A stretch of DNA of 64,000 bases from Colocasia esculenta (lineage: Eukaryota; Streptophyta; Magnoliopsida; Alismatales; Araceae): NCBI GenBank assembly GCA_014218235.1, contig CM024759.1, forward strand, positions 5,844,712 to 5,908,711. Direction: 5' to 3'. Shown here one piece after another: positions 45,499 to 57,622 of this stretch (positions are counted from its first letter, which is position 1; each line of letters opens with the position of its first letter). The notes beneath the pieces are model-generated. The model saw only the letters and a program-made list of their open reading frames with translations, ran no database searches and was not told the DNA's origin. The translations under genes were made by a program, and so were the position numbers.

Positions 45499-48400
45499 TG
45501 TAGTACCCCAGAAAATTTATTAATTAAAAATTATGGATAAATTGAAATTTTATCGATTAATAAATTCAACCAGTTAAAATGGTACGCATCATTATTGCAT
45601 GCGTATAAACCCCTATAAAAATTTCGTAAAAATAGTAGTTATACTTTAAATAATGTTCTCTAATGACCCACCATGAAATTTGGGCATAGAAAAATCGTTG
45701 GGACTTAGTTTAAGAATTTATGCGACTTATTAGCACAATTAAGGAATAAGTCGAAGAACTCATTATTTTATGACCCAAAGTGGATTATAAATAAAAATAA
45801 ACATGTGGGTAGACTTTAAATAATATGGGATGATAGCCCATTATGATATTTGGACCAATGGACAATCTTGGCCCATGAATAAATTCTCTAATAAAAGAAT
45901 AATTAAAAATCCAATAAGTAAAGTAAGTACATGAGTTGTACAAATAAGCTCACACGAGTTATTGGGCCAAGAGTAAGAGCCCAAATGAAGAAGATTAAAA
46001 ATACTGGCATAAATAATATTGAATTGAATTAAGAATTTGAAATTACTTGAATAACTGTGATAAATAGACTTAATTAGAATAAAGGGAGAATAAATAGAAA
46101 TTGAATGAAATAAAAAAAAATTAATGAATAACCCATTAAGCTAAATTAAAAGTGCGTTAAATAAATGGTCCACACAAAATAAATTGGGCCCAATAGGATG
46201 AAGCCCATCTTGGGAGGAGATGTAATTAAGTGAAATTTGTATCTAATTAATTAGTAAATAGTAAAAGGCTAAGATAAACACTAAATAAGTCATGTTTATC
46301 TCAAATAAGAGTCCCTAACCCATCCTAACCCCATTGGCCACGAAATTAGGTCTCTCCCTTACCCAATTAGATAGATATAGCAAGAAAAATAGGTGATAAT
46401 TATGGAAATTCGTAATTAAATGAGGAGGAAAGAGTTTTAGGTGATTTATAACTCTACAAGCCATCAAAACACCCCCCCCCATTCGACCCTAGCAACCCAT
46501 AGAACGTGGTTGAGCATTGGGAGACGAAGAGGAGGCGATTTTTGGACGAGGAGCTTGGAGGAGAAGGGCTGGAATTTGGACTTCTTCATATTTTCGTCAT
46601 CAAACTAGGGTTTTTTTACTCCACGAAAAAGGTAGGCAATCTCTCAAGCAAAAAATCGTGTAAAAATTATCCTAGGTAGCCTTCATGTACCTCTTCAAAA
46701 GCCCTATGGTTTCGTTGTATTCCGCTCATCCATTTGGGCGAATTTAATTCGTGAAACGCTGCTGTTACCATGAACCGAAATCTTATGTTTTCTCTAATTC
46801 CCAACATGTACTTGTTCTCATGCCATGATAAAATTCGCGTATATACTGCATCTTATTATCTTTCAAACGCCCCTGGTCTTGCTTGATTTCGATCTCCCAT
46901 GAGGGAGAATTAAATCTTTTAATCCCTATCTGTTGCTTGTACCCGACTCTTCAAGTTTACCGATAAACTCCGTGTATACTTGATCCCATACCATGCGAAA
47001 ATTCTCTAAAATACGACTTCGTGTTAGCTTTTGAACGCCCATGGTTTCGTAATTTTTCATTATGTATTCATCTCTGATTAATTCATTGAACCCTGACTGT
47101 GCCTGTTTAGGTCGTCAGAATGTAACGTGTTCAAAGCATGGTTAAATCTTGTCTAATTTCAAATTAATCGTACATGCTGATAGATATATGTGTCTAATTT
47201 CATTTGAAGCATTCGTGATTTTGGATGACCGTGTGATTTTATATGGAATTTACAAGTACCCTATATCACACAGGAACTGCCCTGGGAAAAAGGGAAAAAG
47301 GGTCGGACCCTTCTGGTATCGCAACGGCGCGACCCGCCGCGATACCATTCGGGTCGCGCCCTCTCTTCATGTTGCGTTGAGAACGCGGCGGCCTAACCCG
47401 TCGCGTTCCCAACCCCCGAACCGGGCCAGGCCGGCCGGTTCGCCCGTCGCGCCAGGCCGCCCCGTCGCGACCTGGACCGCGACGGGAACCCCCGTCGCGA
47501 TTCTCTCTTGAATGCGCCTGAGCGACCCGTCGCGACTTGATCGCGACGCGTCACCTTGTCGCCTCTTTACAATTTCGGCCAGAACCTTATATTATGCATA
47601 TACCCCTGCTTTATTTGCCATATAACCCTTATACAAGTTAAACCATGTACTGTTAAGCTTAATAATCGACCTGAATATTTTTATTTAATAATACTTAAAT
47701 AATTATTGATAATTTAAAAGCCGTGAGCACGACTTGTCATATTCTCATTATCTCTCTACACTTGCACACTAAACATTGTTCATTGCCATTTGACCCTATT
47801 AAATTACTCAATAATATATCTGGTAATTAAGTGAAATTAATTACCTAATTTTCCTATTATTTAAATGACACATGTCTTCATTTTATTCGCGTGAATTGTA
47901 CACCGTTATCGCGTCCCTCTGCCTTCGAGCACTCGAGACAAGACGAACAACGTTTCATTACACACTTTCTCTTGACTTGGACCACCTCTCCATCGGGAAT
48001 ACTCTCGACTGGGCCAGGGACTCCTTGTCAAGGCCTCCGTAAGTCTTCTTGGCTTTGGCGCACGTCCTTAGCCGACGAGTTGGTTGTACCTTTAAATCCT
48101 GTTACACTCTTAGGGATCAGTACGATCCAAACGGCCTTAGTAAGATCTCTCTTATCTTGTGATCACGCCGGACCACCTGGCCAGTGATCTTAGTACGGCT
48201 AGTGGGCGGTGGTGACTTCTTCTACCAGACTGCCGGTACCCGACCTAGTGCTGTGCAACCGTTACTATCGTGGTTTATCGTTGTTTTACGATTATACCCC
48301 TATCTCATCTACTATCCTTGTACTCTCATCTATTCACGTTCACTCTACTATCTCGTCTATTCATCTAGTACTCTCTTGAGACTCTTGAGCTGTTGTGGCT

Positions 48401-49514
48401 GCCATTGCTTGTACTATACATGACTGTCTAGCGCCATAATATGGGTCTGGTGACCCTACTGACTTGAATGCATACTGTGCAGGGCACAGAGAGTGTCCGA
48501 GGGGCTCCAATCTAGTCCTGGGGGCAGAGAGCCACTCGAAAATACCTGTAGGGGCTATTGACGGTGTTCTGCATTGCACCGGTTCTGACTATCTCGACAT
48601 TGGCTAGACACCTAACTGTTATACTATTAGTCTGAGGAGTTCAGACGTACTGTACCATTTCGGTGCTATTATTGTGCTAGCATTGACTGTTATAACATTA
48701 GTCTGAGGAGTTCAGACGAAATATACTATCGTTAAACGGCTACTGTCCCAAAGTGACTATCGCTGTACTCGACTAGTGCACCGTGGTGCAACCATACATG
48801 TTATCTCTTTACACGCTATCTCTTTACATGCAATCTCGTTACACGCTATCTTGATATACAAGCTATCTCGTTACACGCCACCTTGATACAAGCTATCCTA
48901 TTACATGTCATTTTGATACACGCTATCTTGTTATACACTATCTTGTTACACGCTATCTCGTTATGTTGTCATCCTAATTTTGCAATACTCTTGAGAAATA
49001 TATTATCGTTCACTTGTTATCTTGTACTATTACTCTCTTGACTATACATGATCGTTCTCTCTAGTTAACCTGCGTTACAAGACATTAATCACTTAAAACA
49101 TGTTTGTTTACACGAGATATTAAGTCCTACTGAGCGTTATCGCTCACCCTTCGTTATTTGTTATTATGTTTTCAGGTAAGTCAAGTGACGACCTTACATA
49201 CAACAATGGGATTGGACTGGAGTGATGAGCGTCCTGAAGTCATAGCGATGGAATGTCCTTAGTACCTTAGAGTCTAGTTTGATATTTGCTTTAGATTTCT
49301 TTTCCAATGTAATAATGTCATTGAGTCCTATGTTTTGGCTCTGAATTAGTGGTTGTAATAGTTTAGATGAGTTATCAATAAAATAATGAGTTTTATTGTA
49401 ATTATTGTTCATTAGTTGCTCTGATATTTGCGAATGTATGCGCAATTTACATTACCATATTTGTTGTTTATGTCTCTCCGATTTATTCCGCTGCTAAATT
49501 GGCGGGGCATGACA
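45499..49514 (+). repeat. 3' LTR of LARD-like element
   Basis: 4,016 bp from TGTAGTACCCC to GGGGCATGACA. This is the only uninterrupted copy in the window and the reference for reconstructing the split 5' LTR. It contains the GTCGCG island (47320-47560). TAGAT follows it, but the left partner of a duplication is lost. Confidence 0.9.
48805..48965. repeat. Minisatellite of TTACACGCTATCTCG-like units
   Basis: About ten units of 14-16 bp with CTATCTCG or CTATCTTG cores, in the LTR; the same array is at about 43830-43990. Non-coding. Confidence 0.75.
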
Positions 49515-50520
49515 TAGATCATTCCCACAAAAATTGGAAATGATTTATCCCCGATGATATCCCTGTTTTTAGGGATATCCCGGGTCCACCGATCACCGAG
49601 ATATCACCATAATTTGGTGATACCAAATACAGGTTTAGGGATAGGTTTAGGATATCATCTTTATCCTAATACAAAACAGTGATTTAATTCTTATGTTTTA
49701 AATCTTATTTCGAATCTATTCTCCAAATCTCTTAAACTTATAAAGTACTTAATATATATTTCAATTTTTTTCTAAAGTATCGTAAAGTCTTTTTATAAAA
49801 ATTGTTAGAACAGTTAAAAAAAAATGAAAAGTAGATATTCGTTGACTTCACCCTCTGTCTAATATATAAACATATAAAGAGTTCGTCTATATATACCCTC
49901 TCGTTCACCCCCCATCACCTCAGCCCATGGACCGGCTGAGTTTGCTGCACAGCGAGACTTTCCCATATGTAAAACGTTGGACTTCGGATCCTCAGAGGGA
50001 AGCATCTCTCCACCTTCCCCGTCTCCCCCTTTCAAAACCCTCCGGTTAAAGAAGAAAAATAAAGAACGTTGGGAAGACTGGGAATGCTAATTGACCCAAC
50101 AAGCATGGCCATTTTCCTTTTCCCAGATAAGTAAAACAAGTTTTAACCAAGAAAACTCCGATCAATTACTATCAGAGGGTTTGAGCTCTGATTATTTATC
50201 AGTACTTTATCAGAAATTTGTGCATTATAATGCATATTATATATCCACTTTATCAAAATGAGATGGAATAAGACTACATATGGTAATTTACCAATAATTT
50301 ATACACAAATAAACTATTCAGTATGGCACATGGTCAACAGCCTGCGAGGACTCTGCCAGACCCACCGGCGAGCGGAACAAGTATTTTCCTTATTATATTG
50401 CATAGGCGCGCACACCCGGATTGACGCAATAAGGAGAACTCCAAGTAAGAACAGAAACTTTTACGACGAGGGAGAGGACAAAAGTCCGGTCGCTAGCTAC
50501 ATGCGTGAACACTCCGACAG
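49515..50520. other. Upstream region of the biotin gene, with hairpins next to the LTR
   Basis: Just after the LTR come two perfect hairpins: GATATCCCT/AGGGATATC at 49556-49579 and TATCACCA/TGGTGATA at about 49604-49624. They may belong to an old miniature element whose ends I cannot define. The rest is AT-rich intergenic sequence leading to the gene's promoter. About 1.0 kb separates the LTR end from the TATA box. Confidence 0.45.
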
Positions 50521-50527
50521 CCTCCCT

Positions 50528-50534
50528 TATATAA
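50528..50534 (+). promoter_or_regulatory. TATA box of KAPA synthase gene
   Basis: TATATAA in CCCTTATATAAGTAG, 168 bases upstream of the start codon. Transcription would start near 50560, giving a 5' UTR of about 140 bases without introns. Confidence 0.7.
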
Positions 50535-50701
50535 GTAGCTCGCCGAAGGGAGCTGAGAGGAACACACACGACTCAACTCTCAAGTCGAGCGCTTCTAATT
50601 AAGCTTTCTCTTGATACTTACCCCCAGCCTGCCTCTGTCTAGCTACGACACCTACTCCGGTCACCTCTCTGTGTTTTCGGCCCAGACAGGACGGTGCAGA
50701 A

Positions 50702-52767
50702 ATGGATCCCATCGCCGCCATGTGGGAGGAGCTGGTCGTGAAGGCCACAGCCAAAGTCGACAAGAACGACTTCTTGCGTTATCTGCCCAACGTCTGCGTC
50801 CCGAAGGTGGCCAGCCCGGCCGAGGATCCCCTCGCCGCCATCGAGACGTTCGACCGCCCCGGCCCCTGGGACCGGACCATGTTGGAGCTGGAGGTGGAGA
50901 ACCCCAGGGCCGGCGTCGTGGAGGGCCGTGAGCCGGCTCGCAAGAAGGTGGTCCTCTTCTCCGGGAACGACTACCTCAACTTGAGCACCCACCCTGCCGT
51001 TCGCCAGGCTTCTGCAAAGGTGAGGAACAAAGCACATGCAAACCTTGATGGACGTTGATTCTAGTTTGCAGCAAATTTGAGTGAGCAATCGATCTTAATC
51101 CGATGGTGGCCCTCTAATTATCGATATACATACACATATGGAACAGGCTTCCCTGGTTTATGGGATGGGTCCCAGATCGTCTTCCATGGTGAGCGGTCAC
51201 ACCGACTACCATCGCCTGCTCGAGCAAGCCTTGGCGGACTTAACCAAGAAGGAGGCCTGCCTGATCACCCCCACTGGCTTCGCTGCCAACACCGCGCTCC
51301 TTGCGGCGTTGGGAAACATCGCCTCCCTCACCTGTGCTGGCAGGAGGCCGGCCAAACATGAGAAGATCGCCATCTTCTCTGACGCGCTGAACCATGCCTC
51401 CATTATCGACGGTCTCCGCATGGCAGAGCGTCACCAAGAGGCCGATGTGTTCGTGTACAGGCACAACGACATGAAGCACCTCGATGAACTCCTCTCGAAT
51501 TGCCAAGTCCAGAAGAAGGTCGTCTTCACTGACAGGTGACTTACTAATTTGCTCAAGGCCTTTCTATCTCCCAGCAGTAGCTCCTTCCGATCTGTCAAGT
51601 ATTGATATTTCATGAGATCATGTATGTATATGCATCATCGGAACAAATTAAACGTTATGTTTAATACTCTTTTCTCTCGACCATGCAGCTTGTTCAGTAT
51701 GGAAGGAGACTTTGCCCCGATGCTTGAGCTTGTGGAGCTTCGAAAGAAGCATGGCTTCCTATTCATCATTGATGATGTAAGTTAAGCAATATAGCTAATT
51801 AAACGACAAATTAATGTACATACAACTAAGCTTGTCTGAGGCAAAAAAAAATGTGGTGGGCATTGCCATGTTAATTATGTCCATATATGTCATAAACGCA
51901 GGCACACACAACCCTTGTCTGTGGCAAGAACGGGGGTGGCATTGCGGAGGTGTATGGAATCGAAGATCAGATTGACATATGTGTTGGGACTTTGAGCAAG
52001 GGCGTCGGATGCCTAGGCGGTTTTATTACCTGCAGCAAGAAGTGGAAGAAGCTCATCCAAGGGAGGGGAAGGCCTTTCATCTTCACCACTGCTAGTCCCT
52101 TGCCCGTCATCGCTGCTGCCTATGGTACTACTGCATTCCTTCATTGATATTAATTTATGCCTTTTTCTCATCCACAATTAACACAAATTATAAAGACGCG
52201 CTAGCTAGTTTAATTGTGCATGCAACTTATAAGATATTCACAAGGTTATATCAATCATCGCTCATGGCTTCTTCTTTGATTAATCGTGTGTGTGCAGTTG
52301 CTGTGACGGTGGCCCAGAAGGAGTCTTGGCGTAGACAAGCTATCTGGAGCAGAGTGCAAGAGTTCGCGGCCTTAACCAAGTACCCAGCCACCAGCCCCAT
52401 CATCTCTCTCGTAGTCGGCACAGAGCAAGAAGCTCTCGACGGGAGCAAACACATGCTGGAGAGTGGTTTCCATGTCACCGCTATTAGACCGCCAGCGGTT
52501 CCTGCAAATGCATGCCGGTGAGCAGATCTTCCTGGTTCATCACTTGTTACATCTATATATGTACATTCAAACTTTATATTAATTTCATGCATCTTTCCAG
52601 TATTGGCAACTCACTAGACACATATACTCTTGTTACTTTTATATAGGTTGCGAGTGACCTTGAATGCTGCACATACATCGGAAGACATCAAAAGACTGGT
52701 AGTTGCGCTATCCCAATGCATCCCTTCCCTTAAGGATGCCACTGGCCAAGTCGCTGCAAAACTCTGA
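50702..52767 (+). CDS. BIOF: 8-amino-7-oxononanoate (KAPA) synthase, biotin biosynthesis
   Basis: A PLP enzyme that condenses pimeloyl-CoA with L-alanine to 8-amino-7-oxononanoate, CO2 and CoA, the first committed step of biotin synthesis. Six exons fit with GT...AG introns and consistent phases: 50702-51019, 51147-51535, 51689-51776, 51902-52124, 52298-52517, 52647-52767, giving 452 residues. Key sites are YGMG (111-114), TGFAAN (149-154), NHAS (188-191), DDAH (264-267) and PLP lysine 298 in TLSKGVG. The C-terminus AKL is a peroxisomal targeting signal type 1, matching the peroxisomal location known for Arabidopsis BIOF. The start has a good context (GCAGAAATGG). Length fits plant homologues, and no frame breaks are seen. 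Third-position GC is very high in exon 1 and low in exon 6. It is the only clear host gene here, between two transposons. Confidence 0.95.
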
Positions 52768-54411
52768 GATGTTCATATATGCTAAAGTGGAGCAACAATT
52801 CCGATCGATCGATCCAAAGTTGTCTATTTCTTTTTCTCATTTTTTTATTTGTCATGCTTGTTGTCTACAACAACAAAGAATCACAATAGAACCCTCTGTG
52901 ACATATTATTTCAATTATATGGTTGTTCATGCATGTAGATATTAAACTCCACACAAATGGAATAACATGTCATCTATTTTTCACAAATAAGATCAACAAA
53001 TGACAATGTGTTGACAAAGCTAGAGTTTATTATCTCTGATAAATCTGGAAAACATTGTTGAATGTTATACAGGTTGGATCATGTATATTTAGTAGAGATA
53101 TAGATTATCACTAGCTTAAGCGGATACCCAAAAATAAAATAAAAAACCTGAAACATTTTATTCCACGTACGTTGAATGCAAGAAATGAGGGAAAATGTTT
53201 TACTACGTACGTACATACCAAGGAAGAATCAAGTTTGAGAACGGGGACAAGTTGGTGATAATTTTAAAAGTAGTAATTGTGATGGTCATGGCAAATATAA
53301 GAAAGTATAAATTGAATGAAGAGAAGTTGCTCCTCTCCCCCATCCCTCAGCATCTGCAGTACTTAATAGTTAGGAATCTGATTAATAGTTTTTTATATGT
53401 AGTACTGGCGTTGGCTCTAATTAATAGTTAGGAATCTGACATTGATGTTGGCCCCTTGGAGATGGCTGTGGACAGCTTCCCTAGAAGTAGCTTCGAGGGC
53501 CAGCTCTTGAGATCGTTAGACAACATTAATGCCTCCAAAGGAGAGATCATTGTGCTCATATAGAACGCCACTGCTCGTAGTCTATTGAGCCATCGAAGCC
53601 TGCAACCTATCATATATATGGTGATCAATTTGAGAGGAACACATATGTGCATGCATAGAGTTTTAAGTTAGCAAACATATATATGTGATGAGTCTTAAGA
53701 AATGTGGGGTAGCTTTCTTATCATGCACACAGTCGGACGTACGCTAGTTAAGGAGTGGGTTATTATTGATTAAATAAAATTTTAAGGATATTGTAACTGG
53801 CTAATTTTCCAACCAAAAAAATGCACACAACCAAGATAAACTGTGTCTTGATCATTTGCAGTCATGTACTTTTGAGTTGTGGGGTTCGGGTAGCTAATCG
53901 ACCAATCTCGTGTTTGGAGTCAAGTTAATCATTTACTCGGTTAGCCGAACAACTAATATTTCTCATATTTTATTCAGGTTTGCGTTTTGTGCTCACCTCA
54001 ATCATGTCTAAATAATAATAATTTTAACAGAAGCTCGTTATGGTGAATGCCACAACTCTGGCCACCATTTTCTAAAACTGATGTTTTGATAAACTAATAA
54101 AAATTTGGCCAAGTGTTGGATCTCTGTAAACACGTAAGTGTACAACCGTTTTTTAGAACTGAAGGTTTGGGAATCCTGGCACAATTTTTTTCAACTGTTG
54201 AACCGAAACATTGGAAGGGATCTAAACCCCAACATACCTTCTGAATCTTGAAGGATTTAATGAAATTTGGTATCCAGTCCAGGTTGAATTGCCTTTGTTT
54301 TGATCACTTTTTAAATTGGAGCCTTGTATGCACAACCTAAGACATCTATATATTGAAGCCTTAATTAGGGAAAAAAACACACATCTTCAAGAAGAGAAGG
54401 GACTGCTAGAA
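52768..54411. other. Intergenic region downstream of the biotin gene
   Basis: AT-rich. It includes the 3' UTR of the biotin gene (A-rich AATAAA-like sites near 53125) and a short repeated TTAATAGTTAGGAATCTGA (53367 and 53420 regions). A fragment at 53428-53652 on the - strand looks gene-derived. The rest has nothing I can support. Confidence 0.5.
53428..53652 (-). pseudogene. Possible gene fragment, family unknown
   Basis: A 74-codon frame on the - strand (core LEALMLSNDLKSWPSKLL, then GKLSTAISKGPTSMSDS) with more protein-like, GC-richer composition than its surroundings. I do not recognise it. It lacks a plausible start, splice sites and neighbours, so it is at most a relic. Confidence 0.25.
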
Positions 54412-54426
54412 GCCATTATTGGATCT
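54412..54426. repeat. Target site duplication of LINE copy, left
   Basis: GCCATTATTGGATCT, repeated exactly at 55854-55868. A 15-bp duplication is typical of LINE-driven insertion. Confidence 0.92.
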
Positions 54427-54573
54427 TTTTTTTATTTTTTATTTTATCAAAGTTTAATAGTTTTTATTAATCAGTAAAGGTGAAACACTACACCCGACTC
54501 CATGAAGAAACCACCACAGTCCAAAAGACCAAGTCTAACAAAAAAGCCGAGCCCATATCAATATAAAACCAAT

Positions 54574-54987
54574 CTAAAACTCTACAGAAGATCTATCCCA
54601 AGAGCGAGTACGTCGGAGAGCAGCCCGAGGACGTAAGCCTGGCCGTCGCGAACAACGCTCAAAAATTTCTTCATCCGATTCTATCTCAGAAAGGTCTTGT
54701 CCTTGAATAACACGATAGTCAGGCATGAAGATATTCTCCGCTTGAACAACATCGACGAAAGCCTGCATACGCATATCAATAGTTGGAGAGGGCATAGGCG
54801 TGTGATCTACCTCATGCAATGGACTCGGAGAACGTGCTCTGGTGCGCGGGAGACAAATCCTAACACCCCCCTTGCGAGATGGACGTGAAATCCGACGAGC
54901 AGAAGATGACCCAGCCGAAGGAGAATTCCCCTGAGTTGGGGACTGGCAAACAACTTGCGCAAACGTTTTGAGAAGATTTACCTGCAA
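54574..54987 (-). pseudogene. LINE ORF1 protein, last segment after frameshift
   Basis: QVNLLKTFAQVVCQSPTQG, then a basic segment (RRISRPSRKGGVRICLPR) and an end at 54574. It overlaps the previous frame by a few bases and probably continues the same ORF1. Downstream on the - strand, about 120 bases of 3' UTR lead to the A-rich tail. Confidence 0.65.
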
Positions 54988-55850
54988 TTCTTCCTTAGAT
55001 TATCAGGTGAGCCCGACTGGCCTTGGGCCTCTAGGACATGCATAGCTTCTGGGGAGATCACAGGCTCCGCATAACACCCCTGCTCCACAGGAGGAGAAAG
55101 CAACTCCTCTTGGGAAATAATTAGAATTTCCACAGACGAAGGACAAGAAAGAAGCTCCTCCATAGTCGTTCCCTCCTTGGCAGAAGGCGGGTTCTCCTTA
55201 GGCAAAAGAGAAGCTTCTTGATCAAGATCGGATTCCTTCCTGGGTAAAGCAATAGACGCGATTGCAGCCGACTTAACGAATGAATCAACTACACCACTTG
55301 TAGAATTGTTAACAATCTCCACAACGATGGCCTGCTGGCTTTCATCTTGTGGAACATCATCAGATAAAATATCGCCATCATTACTCAAAGGAGCACGAAC
55401 AGACATATCAGCAGGAGAAGCACTCACGATATTTGGAACGCTTACCGGAACAATACAAGTATTACGCACTTGAGAACAAAGGCGGTCATCTCCCGAACCT
55501 GGCTGAGTGGCAGACTCCCCCGGGTCACATGTATGCATCTCCTGCAAGGGAACGACTAGCACCGGAGGATTATTTTGCTCTACCACCGGAACCCATACTT
55601 TGGGCAGACACTCCTTAGGCGCAGGAGGAACTCGACTATTGTCCAGATTCTTACCAGATCGCCTTTTTCCTTGATCATGCCCCAAACACCGGCAAGCAGT
55701 GCAATACGTAGGAATATTTAAATAGACGACGTCTTGCCAGTAACCTCCATATTCGCCCATACCAATCCAGATTCTATCCGGACGTGATTGGAGAAGATCA
55801 ACCTCTACACACACCCTGGCCGCTTTGGTATTTGTAAGAAGCTCTGTTGC
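54978..55850 (-). pseudogene. LINE ORF1 protein, C-terminal part
   Basis: Enters the frame at the truncated 5' end (TELLTNTKAARVCVEVDLLQSRPDRIWIGM), then GYWQDVVYLNIPTYCTACRCLGHDQGKRR. This is the DUF4283-linked zinc-knuckle region of plant LINE ORF1 proteins, which bind the element RNA. The last cysteine of the CCHC knuckle is replaced by arginine. A long acidic low-complexity region follows. The frame stops at 54978 but continues in another frame, so there is one shift near 54980-54990. Confidence 0.82.
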
Positions 55851-55853
55851 CTG

Positions 55854-55868
55854 GCCATTATTGGATCT
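55854..55868. repeat. Target site duplication of LINE copy, right
   Basis: Exact copy of 54412-54426. Confidence 0.92.
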
Positions 55869-56785
55869 GATGCTGCTGGTGCCTTTGTTTGAGTCTTCCC
55901 TCGAATGAGATCTTTGGACTTGGAAGGATTCTTTTATGTGCTACAACTTGAAGGATGGTCAGAGAGCCTCTACATCGGCTAGATCTTAAGTTTTAAATCC
56001 TCCACTGAGCTACATCAGGAAAAATGCATTGGAAGTTTCACCATCAGCCACACTCTCAGATTAATTTGCTTTCTTAGAGCCATAGTTTGTCATGTCGTTG
56101 TGATACACCATACCATACATGGGAGTTTACGAGTTCTGATATGGTCAGCACGGTATGGTAAAATTGGCCGACCGATTTCTTCCTATCGGTCGACCGATTC
56201 TTATCGTGAGCACACCTAGACACCTAACAGATCAGAGTTTAAAATCGATCGACCAATAAAAAAAAATCGGTGTGCTAATACCTGTGTGTCTAGCATTGTT
56301 AGGTGAGCTTGCACCTAATTGATAAAGAGTGAATGTAATAGGTGGGCTAATACTGTGCGTGTCTAGTGACTAGTAGTGAGAACATCCAAGACATTCTTGG
56401 GGAGAGAACGAAGATTTGCGTTGGGCTATTCGAGCCACTTAAAAAATTGTTTATCTCCTTCTGCGTGATTATTTCCTTAGTCCCTTTCTCACTTCTCCTG
56501 CATATTTGATGGAACTTTATCACAACTTTTGTGCTTGACAAAATGAGTTTTATTTTTGGTATCAACTTAATTCAAACACCCCCCCCTAGGTTGATTTCTT
56601 CTAAGTTTATTTTTTATCCACCTTCATTTCACGACAAGCTACAAAGTTTGCATCAAGAATTGCTTTGCCGCCAATAGACGAACAACAACTTGGCACCATA
56701 AAAAATAATATTTAAGCAAAAGTCTTCAATATTTTGGAAAATTTCTGAAATATATGTATCTTGTATGCCCTGATACACAAAAGGA
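55869..56785. other. Intergenic region before the CACTA element
   Basis: AT-rich and non-coding. It holds a palindromic CGGTCGACCG (about 56194) and a diverged direct repeat of GGTG-GCTAATACTGTG...GTGTCTAG at about 56261-56294 and 56341-56366. No gene seen. Confidence 0.4.
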
Positions 56786-57225
56786 CACTACAAGAAAAAG
56801 CGGAAATAGCGACCGACAGGTTCGGTCGCTATTCGGTCTTTGTTCGGTCGCTGTACCGATCAGCGACCGACTAACCACCGAAGTGAGACCGATCAAATCG
56901 GTCGTTATATACCGGTCGCTATACAGCGACCGATTGATATCGGTCGCAAAATCTGTCTCTGATAGCGACCGAAATATATCGGTCGCAAAGTTCGTCGCAA
57001 ATAGAGACCGCCCTTTTCGGTCGCAGATTGGTCGCCCACAGCGACCGATAGTTGGTCGCTGTTACGGTCGCTAACAGCGACCGATATTTATGGTCGCTAA
57101 GGCGGTCGCTAAGTTAGAGACCGAATTAGCGACCAAATATTGTCCGTCGCTATCGATGAAGCGACCAATTTTAGCGACCGATCAGCGTCGGAATTCTATC
57201 GGTCGCTATTCGGTCGCTAATTTGA
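56786..57225. repeat. CACTA terminal and subterminal repeats, 3' end
   Basis: Inverted terminal repeat followed by some 30 copies of (T)CGGTCGC/GCGACCGA in both orientations within 440 bases. Neighbouring inverted copies can form many small hairpins. Confidence 0.9.
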
Positions 57226-57355
57226 CAATATTTTTTTTTTAGAAATTTACATAAACAACAATAAATCACCTGATAAATAACAATATCACCTGATAAATAA
57301 TAATACCACAAAACCACAATAAATCAACTACACAAATCACAATCTCCACAAAGTT

Positions 57356-57523
57356 CAAATTCATCACATAAAATACAAACACACAAACTAATCATACATC
57401 CATAACAAACCTCAAATTCATCACATAAAATACAAACACACAAACTAATCATACATCCATAACAAACCTCAAATTCATCACATAAAATACAAACACACAA
57501 ACATCATACATCCATAATAAAAT
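57356..57523. repeat. 57-bp tandem repeat, about 2.9 copies
   Basis: Units start at 57356, 57413 and 57470. The first two are identical; the third lacks three bases and then diverges. Non-coding, inside the CACTA element. Confidence 0.93.
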
Positions 57524-57550
57524 GACAACATGCACATAACTAAAATGAAA

Positions 57551-57622
57551 TCACAAATCCTCCGCATATGTGTCATCCTCATCCTGGTCGTCGTCTCGTC
57601 CAACATCTCGCGACGGATAATC
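57551..57622 (-). pseudogene. Remnant of a CACTA gene's last exon
   Basis: After an acceptor (AATAATATGCAG, AG at 57624-57623) comes a 23-codon acidic tail (GRDDDQDEDDTYAEDL) and TGA at 57551-57553. A short acidic final exon near the 3' end fits the element's own gene, with upstream exons gone. Tentative. Confidence 0.4.

Larger units (their letters stand above)
12270..49514 (+). mobile_element. Non-autonomous LTR element (LARD-like), host to two nested insertions
   Basis: The 3' LTR is 45499-49514 (4,016 bp). The 5' LTR is split into 12270-15092, 18748-19011 and 43786-44551. The internal region, 44552-45498, has a tRNA-Met primer site, one short zinc-knuckle gene and a polypurine tract, but no protease, RT or integrase. 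Large LTRs around a tiny interior fit a large retrotransposon derivative (LARD), mobilised by enzymes of a relative. The primer site and the sequence before the polypurine tract resemble chromovirus gypsy elements. The first 163 bases of the 5' LTR are missing and no left duplication is visible, so the 5' edge was lost by deletion. Confidence 0.85.
54427..55853 (-). mobile_element. LINE (L1-type) copy with ORF1 but no ORF2
   Basis: Bounded by perfect 15-bp duplications. On the - strand it ends in an A-rich tail (T-rich at 54427-54455). The insert is only 1,427 bp: it starts within ORF1, covers the rest of ORF1, then goes directly into the 3' end and tail. ORF2 (endonuclease and RT) is missing, although it should lie between ORF1 and the tail. 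An internally deleted template moved in trans by an active LINE explains this. The 5' end is also truncated. Confidence 0.88.

Noticed and set aside
47149..48423. Several 80-120 codon frames in the 3' LTR
   Set aside because: Repeated in the 5' LTR with changes that do not respect codons; no recognised protein.
50702..52767. Biotin gene as bacterial contamination or retrogene
   Set aside because: Five introns with proper splice sites and phases, a plant TATA box and a peroxisomal signal show a nuclear plant gene.
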